64,000 nt of DNA, from contig NZ_JACHFL010000002.1 in assembly GCF_014201875.1 (NCBI RefSeq), positions 587,347-651,346 of the forward strand, read 5' to 3'. A program made the position numbers and the translations under genes. This document shows positions 60,175 through 64,000 of the stretch, one piece after another. The stretch comes from Deinococcus humi. Its GTDB lineage: Bacteria; Deinococcota; Deinococci; Deinococcales; Deinococcaceae. Position 1 is the first letter of the stretch; every line of letters starts with the position of its first letter. A model generated the notes under the pieces. The model was not told the origin of the DNA, did no database searches, and saw nothing but the letters and a program-made list of their open reading frames with translations.

Positions 60175-61377
60175 ATGTCCATTTCCAGACGTCCATCCAC
60201 CGTATTGGCGGTCCGTGCCCTGTTGCTGCTGGGCCTGAGCGCCGTGCCTGCCCTGGCCCAGGACACGGCCCAGCCTGCCTCCCAGCCGGTGGGGCAGCCC
60301 GCTTTTGCCCCCCAGCCCGTGACCTACGCTAGCGCTGCCGACGCAGCTGCTGCGGCCCAGAAATTCGCTGATGAGGCCCGCAGGACCTATCCCAGGGGCA
60401 GCGCGAATATCGATCAGGCGCTGTGGACCCAGGCCGCTGCAGCCGCCGAAGCCGCTGTCCTGGCCGAACCGGGCAATGCCGATTACCTGAAACTGCGCGC
60501 CCAGATCTACACCGAGGTTGGCTTCTGGCGTCAGGCGGAAGTGACCTGGGCGGCCTATTTCAAGGTGGTGCCTGCCGTACCCGGCAGTCGGGACGCCCAG
60601 CAGGCGGGCCTGGCGCAGTACAACCTGGGGTACTCGGCGTATGTTCGCAACCAGCCGGATCTGGCTGCCCGCTATTTCGCCGAGTGCCTGAACTTTGATC
60701 CTCAGAGCGCCCAGTGCGCGGGCTGGGCCGCCCGCACAGCGTTGGAGGGGGGCGACTACGCCCGCGCCCAGACGCTGTATGGTCAGGCCATCGCCCTGAC
60801 GCCCAATGACAAGACGCTGGTCTATTTCCGGGGGCTGGCACAGAAGGCCGCCGATTACGGCCCAGTGGCCACCGGGGCGTTCAGCCGCGCCTACGCCGAT
60901 CTGGACGCGGGACGCAAGGATCAGGCGCTGGCGGGCTTCCAGGCGGCGGCTCGGAGTGCGCCCAACTTTATTGAAGCGTGGCGGCAGGCTGGCAAGCTTG
61001 CCCTGGAGATCGGCAATGCTCAGGCCGCGCTGGAAGCATATCAGGGGGTCATTGCCCTGCCGGGGGCCGACGCCACCGACAAATTCAACCTCGCCCTGGC
61101 GCAGGAGGGCGCGCAGTATGGTCTGGACGCCGTACGGATCTTCCGCGCCGCTTACGGTAAGTACACGGCTGGCGACAGGACAGCGGCAGAGAACGGGTTC
61201 CAGCAGGCCACCGCCCAGAATCCCAACTACGCCAAGGCCTGGGCGTGGCTGGGCCGCACCCGCTACGAGGCGAAGAACTATGCGGGGGCCGCTGAAGCCT
61301 ACGGCCGCGCCGTGGCCCTGGACCCAAATGACAAGTCCAGCGCGTACTACCTGAGACTGGCGCAACAGGGGAAGTAG
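60175..61377 (+). CDS. Exported TPR-repeat protein
   Basis: 400 residues. Signal peptide MSISRRPSTVLAVRALLLL ending at ALA; the mature protein is a series of tetratricopeptide-like helix pairs (NADYLKLRAQIYTEVGFWRQ, YARAQTLYGQAIALTPNDK, PNYAKAWAWLGRTRYEAKN). The last TPR ends GRAVALDPNDKSSAYYL. Likely a periplasmic or outer-envelope scaffold; partners unknown. The RBS is strong (AGGAGGT, 7 bases before ATG). Confidence 0.85.
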   Translation: MSISRRPSTVLAVRALLLLGLSAVPALAQDTAQPASQPVGQPAFAPQPVTYASAADAAAAAQKFADEARRTYPRGSANIDQALWTQAAAAAEAAVLAEPGNADYLKLRAQIYTEVGFWRQAEVTWAAYFKVVPAVPGSRDAQQAGLAQYNLGYSAYVRNQPDLAARYFAECLNFDPQSAQCAGWAARTALEGGDYARAQTLYGQAIALTPNDKTLVYFRGLAQKAADYGPVATGAFSRAYADLDAGRKDQALAGFQAAARSAPNFIEAWRQAGKLALEIGNAQAALEAYQGVIALPGADATDKFNLALAQEGAQYGLDAVRIFRAAYGKYTAGDRTAAENGFQQATAQNPNYAKAWAWLGRTRYEAKNYAGAAEAYGRAVALDPNDKSSAYYLRLAQQGK

Positions 61378-61397
61378 ATTCCTCTGCCTTCCAAATG

Positions 61398-61428
61398 CCC
61401 CCGCTCCAACGGTTGCGGGGTCATCTTC
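61398..61428 (+). terminator. Weak terminator after the TPR gene
   Basis: CCCCGC-TCCAACGGTT-GCGGGG with TCATCTTCAT after it; short stem and poor T-run. Confidence 0.5.
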
Positions 61429-62375
61429 ATGTGGTCTGCCAGGGTTCACTTCAACACTGCCGCACCAGCCTATAGAGAAGGGGCTACACCGCAACTTCCT
61501 GTCTACGCCCGCTGGTCTTGTTTGTCACCACCTCAAGACTCACCGGCTGAGAATGACCGTCCCAATGGGCGAAATTGTGCCAGTTTCAAAGGCCGATGCT
61601 GCGATTGCCGGAAGCACGTCGTAAACTACTTAGCACTCGTGCTCCGCACATTTTCGACCAGTTTAGGACTGCTGAGGAAGGAGTCGGCTTCTGGGGTTGC
61701 GGTGTCGGTGCGTGCTCCGGACCCTTCAATTCCTCACGCAGGGAATCGCGCGCCTCGATCTAGTCCAGTATGCGTAGGCAAGCGAGGTTGTTCAGGATGT
61801 CTGCAATCTTCTGACGCCTGTCGGTTGTCAGAACTGTGTTGAGGTCCGGCTGCGCGGGCGGGGCGGGCAGGACCACTCAACCCGAGGATGACTCAGTACG
61901 GCGGCCAAATATACGGACTGGACGGCCTATTGGACATCTGGGAGAGAAAGCCGTTGACAGACATCCGAAACTGCACACAAGGAAGCCGACAGGCAGGCAT
62001 GCGGGCCGAATAGCCGGAGAATAAAGTCGACAATTGGAAGCTTCGCAATAGCACGATGATGTGAAAAGGTCACACTGAAACATATTGTTCAACTGGTCAG
62101 TCTGAAAGGTGCTCGGCTCCCGGCCGCCTGCCTTTCCCACGGCACCGGCGGTGGTTTTTTCTCCTACAAATACTTCGTTGCTTCCCAATCCATCTGAACC
62201 GCCATTGCGTCTCGGTCTTCCTACCCAGCGTTCTACCGCTGTGGACATGGATGATTTACTCCGTGCTCTTAGCGCGGATTTCTGACTGTTCAGCGCACCA
62301 AATTCGTTCTGCTGGCTGCCCTCCGGGACGGTTTCTCTTCACCACCTTGGGATCCCTCAAGACCACTCCTGTAAA
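61429..62375. other. Gene-free tract of about 950 bases
   Basis: No frame here has a Shine-Dalgarno, codon bias or recognisable domain; the longest (61877-62248, minus) is Ser/Arg/Cys-rich with mixed third positions. Composition is patchy and less GC-rich than the rest of the window. It could be eroded accessory sequence, but I find no transposase fragment, terminal repeat or RNA gene that I can support. Confidence 0.5.
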
Positions 62376-62903
62376 TCAGGGCGATGGAGCCGCTATAACA
62401 ACCGTGAAATTTATGTCTCGGTAGCTACCTGTGGCATCCGCGATCCTGTAGTCATACAGTCTGCCCTCTCGGCTCGTTGGATAGCCTGGATTGGCGTCGA
62501 AGGGCGCCTTCAGGTCGTAACAATCGGCGTAAGGAGCGTGATTATTGATGCTTTTTTCCAGATCTGCGAAAAGGCCATCAACGGTACGATAAGAGCCAAA
62601 TTGATCTCGGCTCAGCTGTCGCGGTGGTTCTCCAGGAAACACAACGGTCACTTCAACAAGGTCGCCGCTCTGAACACCAATGGTGATAAAGGTACGGGCC
62701 GCAAGGCCGGTAGGTTGAAGATCATAGCGGTGAGAGGTTGGTTTTACTTGTGCCCACATTGTTTTTGTCGCCTGTGTCCGCTGGGACAGCCTGGACCAGT
62801 TGGTGGGCTGAAAGCCTGGAATACAATTGGCATTCCCATCGGTTTGACCACACGCCGAGACAACGAGTGCGGCCATCGTCAGAAGGACAGACAGTCTCTT
62901 CAT
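62376..62903 (-). CDS. DUF6174-like lipoprotein
   Basis: 175 residues. Lipoprotein signal MKRLSVLLTMAALVVSAC with the lipidated Cys at 18. The mature part has the DUF6174-type pattern: VEVTVVFPGEP strand, then TVDGLFADLEKSINN, then NPGYPTSREG, where a short helix meets a GYPT turn. Function of the family is unknown. A second signal, CIPGF near the N-terminus, has a cysteine that may pair with the Cys in YADCYD. AT-richer than the main genes; single gene. Confidence 0.75.
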   Translation of the reverse strand: MKRLSVLLTMAALVVSACGQTDGNANCIPGFQPTNWSRLSQRTQATKTMWAQVKPTSHRYDLQPTGLAARTFITIGVQSGDLVEVTVVFPGEPPRQLSRDQFGSYRTVDGLFADLEKSINNHAPYADCYDLKAPFDANPGYPTSREGRLYDYRIADATGSYRDINFTVVIAAPSP

Positions 62904-63416
62904 GGAGCGATCAAATTATAGTCGGTGCGTCCCATTCAGAAGATGGCAAATGCTATTAGTGCTGTTTGCTAGCAGCAGAAACTTCAGATACGACAAAGGG
63001 CACGCGGTCTGGAATGCCTTTGGAGACCGTTCCTCCAGCCACCTCGGCTACGCCGCTTAAGCCCTCTCTGCTCGCTCCTCCAGGTGACTCTTTGAGTTGC
63101 TGCCTTAGACATTTGAGGCAGCTAACGCAATGACAATCGTTGTCATGGCCAGGACGGGTGAAGGCGCTCGTCTCCTATGACTCCAGGAGCTGTTTGGACA
63201 GATGTGCAGGCAGAGGTCTACGGAATGACAGGCGTTATGTGAAGAAAGGAGCCTGCACTTTATGCTGATGACCACATTTGTTGGTCTGCTCACTGTTAAG
63301 TTGGGTGAGCGGGTGACGGTTGTATGACGGGCCCTCTGGGACGATAGGGTCCGTGAACAGCGAGGAGCGGCGAACGTCGACTCCGGCACGCCGCTACGTT
63401 CCGGAGGCCACTGCAG
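62904..63416. other. Gene-poor interval with a putative promoter before the PAS/HD-GYP gene
   Basis: 513 bases with no convincing gene. Near its right end TTGGGT (63301-63306) and TATGAC (63323-63328) are separated by 16 bases and could be a promoter. An inverted repeat ACGGgCCCT / AGGGtCCGT (63327-63335 and 63346-63354) follows, around the expected transcription start, and may be an operator or leader hairpin. Confidence 0.4.
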
Positions 63417-64000
63417 ATGACCGTCAGCCGCCAAGCCGCACCTGATGACGCCATCCTCCACCAGCACCTGTTTGAGCATGCGGGGGTGGGTCTGCTGGTG
63501 ATCGCCTTCGATGGGACCATCCGTCAGATCAACCCCAACGGTGCCGAGTTCCTCGGCCGCTCCCGCACCGCCCTGACCGGGATCAGTGTCCTGGACGTCA
63601 CCCATCCAGATGACATCGCGCGCACCGTCGAAGCCCTGACCAGTGTGGTTCAGGGCCAGGTCCACACCGCTGTGCTGGAAAAACGCTATCTGCGTCCGGA
63701 CGGCCAGGTGGTCTGGTCCCGCTCACGGGTTTCCCTGTTGCCCGGCCACGGCGCACCGCCCGACTCGGTGATCGCCGTCGTCGCCGACATTACCGAACTC
63801 AAGCACGCCCAGCGGGATCTTGAGGCGCTCAACCGCGCCCTCCAGGCCACGCTTGAGGGTGGGCTGCTGGGCCTGGGCATCGCCCTGGAAGCTCGAGATC
63901 TCGAAACCTCCGGGCATACGGTACGGGTCATGGATCTCAGTCAGCACCTCGGAGAGGAGCTTGGACTGAACGCCGTCACGCTCAATGAACTCCGGCACGG
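63417..64000 (+). CDS. PAS-domain HD-GYP phosphodiesterase (3' end outside window)
   Basis: First ~194 residues of a signalling protein cut by the window edge. A PAS domain occupies residues ~13-135 (GVGLLVIAFDGTIRQINPNG, with the GRSRTALTG turn and the PAC end VVADITELKHAQ). A short coiled coil then leads to LGIALEARDLETSGHTVRV, the first block of an HD-GYP domain, which hydrolyses cyclic di-GMP. The HD and GYP residues themselves lie beyond the window. The ATG has GGAGG 9 bases upstream. The ligand sensed is unknown. Confidence 0.82.
   Translation, partial: MTVSRQAAPDDAILHQHLFEHAGVGLLVIAFDGTIRQINPNGAEFLGRSRTALTGISVLDVTHPDDIARTVEALTSVVQGQVHTAVLEKRYLRPDGQVVWSRSRVSLLPGHGAPPDSVIAVVADITELKHAQRDLEALNRALQATLEGGLLGLGIALEARDLETSGHTVRVMDLSQHLGEELGLNAVTLNELRH

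Noticed and set aside
61877..62248. Possible transposase fragment on the minus strand
   Set aside because: A few residues looked transposase-like, but there is no DDE-type motif, no terminal inverted repeat and no target duplication.

Overview
The window reads as a stretch of chromosome from a Deinococcus-type bacterium. The sequence is GC-rich, with a C/G-biased third codon position in nearly every gene. It carries the short archaeal/eukaryotic-type prolyl-tRNA synthetase, a PerR-like Fur protein beside a catalase, a polyphosphate glucokinase, a CarH-like B12-binding MerR protein, and many genes with a TAnnnT hexamer 6 to 8 bases before the start codon, the leaderless-mRNA pattern familiar from Deinococcus. 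The genus is an inference from gene content and style; no rRNA marker is present.

Layout. 1-3.8 kb: end of a dipeptide/oligopeptide ABC importer operon (dppB partial, dppC, dppD, dppF). 3.9-5.2 kb: secreted DUF4139 protein. 5.3-7.5 kb: perR-like regulator and catalase, with a perfect PerR-type palindrome lying inside the catalase promoter. 7.5-12.3 kb: metH-metF operon behind a SAM-I riboswitch and an intrinsic terminator. 12.4-19.2 kb: AT-richer orphan gene, signal peptidase I, patatin-like hydrolase, small Ser/Thr kinase, GH13 alpha-glucosidase, LytR-CpsA-Psr protein, Thr/Asp-rich lipoprotein. 19.4-22 kb: clpS-clpA. 22.1-25.7 kb: three-gene ABC-2 exporter plus an unknown gene. 25.8-29.8 kb: acetyltransferase, Old Yellow Enzyme, lone LolD-like ATPase, Crp/Fnr regulator, FAH-family hydrolase. 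30.2-32.3 kb: pnp with a frameshift. 32.4-36.6 kb: lone amino-acid ABC permease, membrane protein, acyl-CoA dehydrogenase, unknown gene. 36.6-44.3 kb: M1 peptidase, Nudix protein, CarH-like regulator with an NAD(P)-binding epimerase-like protein, polyphosphate glucokinase, TetR regulator, and a 2-phosphoglycerate-kinase-like protein with three ATP-cone-like repeats. 44.4-49.1 kb: DUF937 protein, a second copy of the ABC-2 exporter type, two small membrane proteins. 49.2-53.1 kb: BCCT transporter broken by a 1-base shift, alkyladenine DNA glycosylase, proS. 53.4-55.8 kb: corA with an upstream acidic/proline-rich leader ORF, 7Fe ferredoxin, nucleotidyltransferase. 55.9-60 kb: ABC-2 exporter, DUF1349 protein, histidine kinase and response regulator in one operon behind a 16-bp palindrome. 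60.2-64 kb: TPR protein, about 1 kb without a gene, DUF6174-like lipoprotein, and the start of a PAS/HD-GYP protein running off the right edge.

Most of this is housekeeping and core accessory sequence. I see no insertion sequence, prophage, CRISPR array, tRNA or rRNA. The points most worth following are regulatory or structural: the proline-rich leader before corA, the SAM-I riboswitch on metH, the PerR box on the catalase, the palindrome before the kinase-regulated ABC operon, the CarH relative lacking two histidines, the triple ATP-cone kinase, and the two frameshifts in otherwise intact conserved genes (pnp, BCCT). The frameshifts may be real or may be sequence errors.
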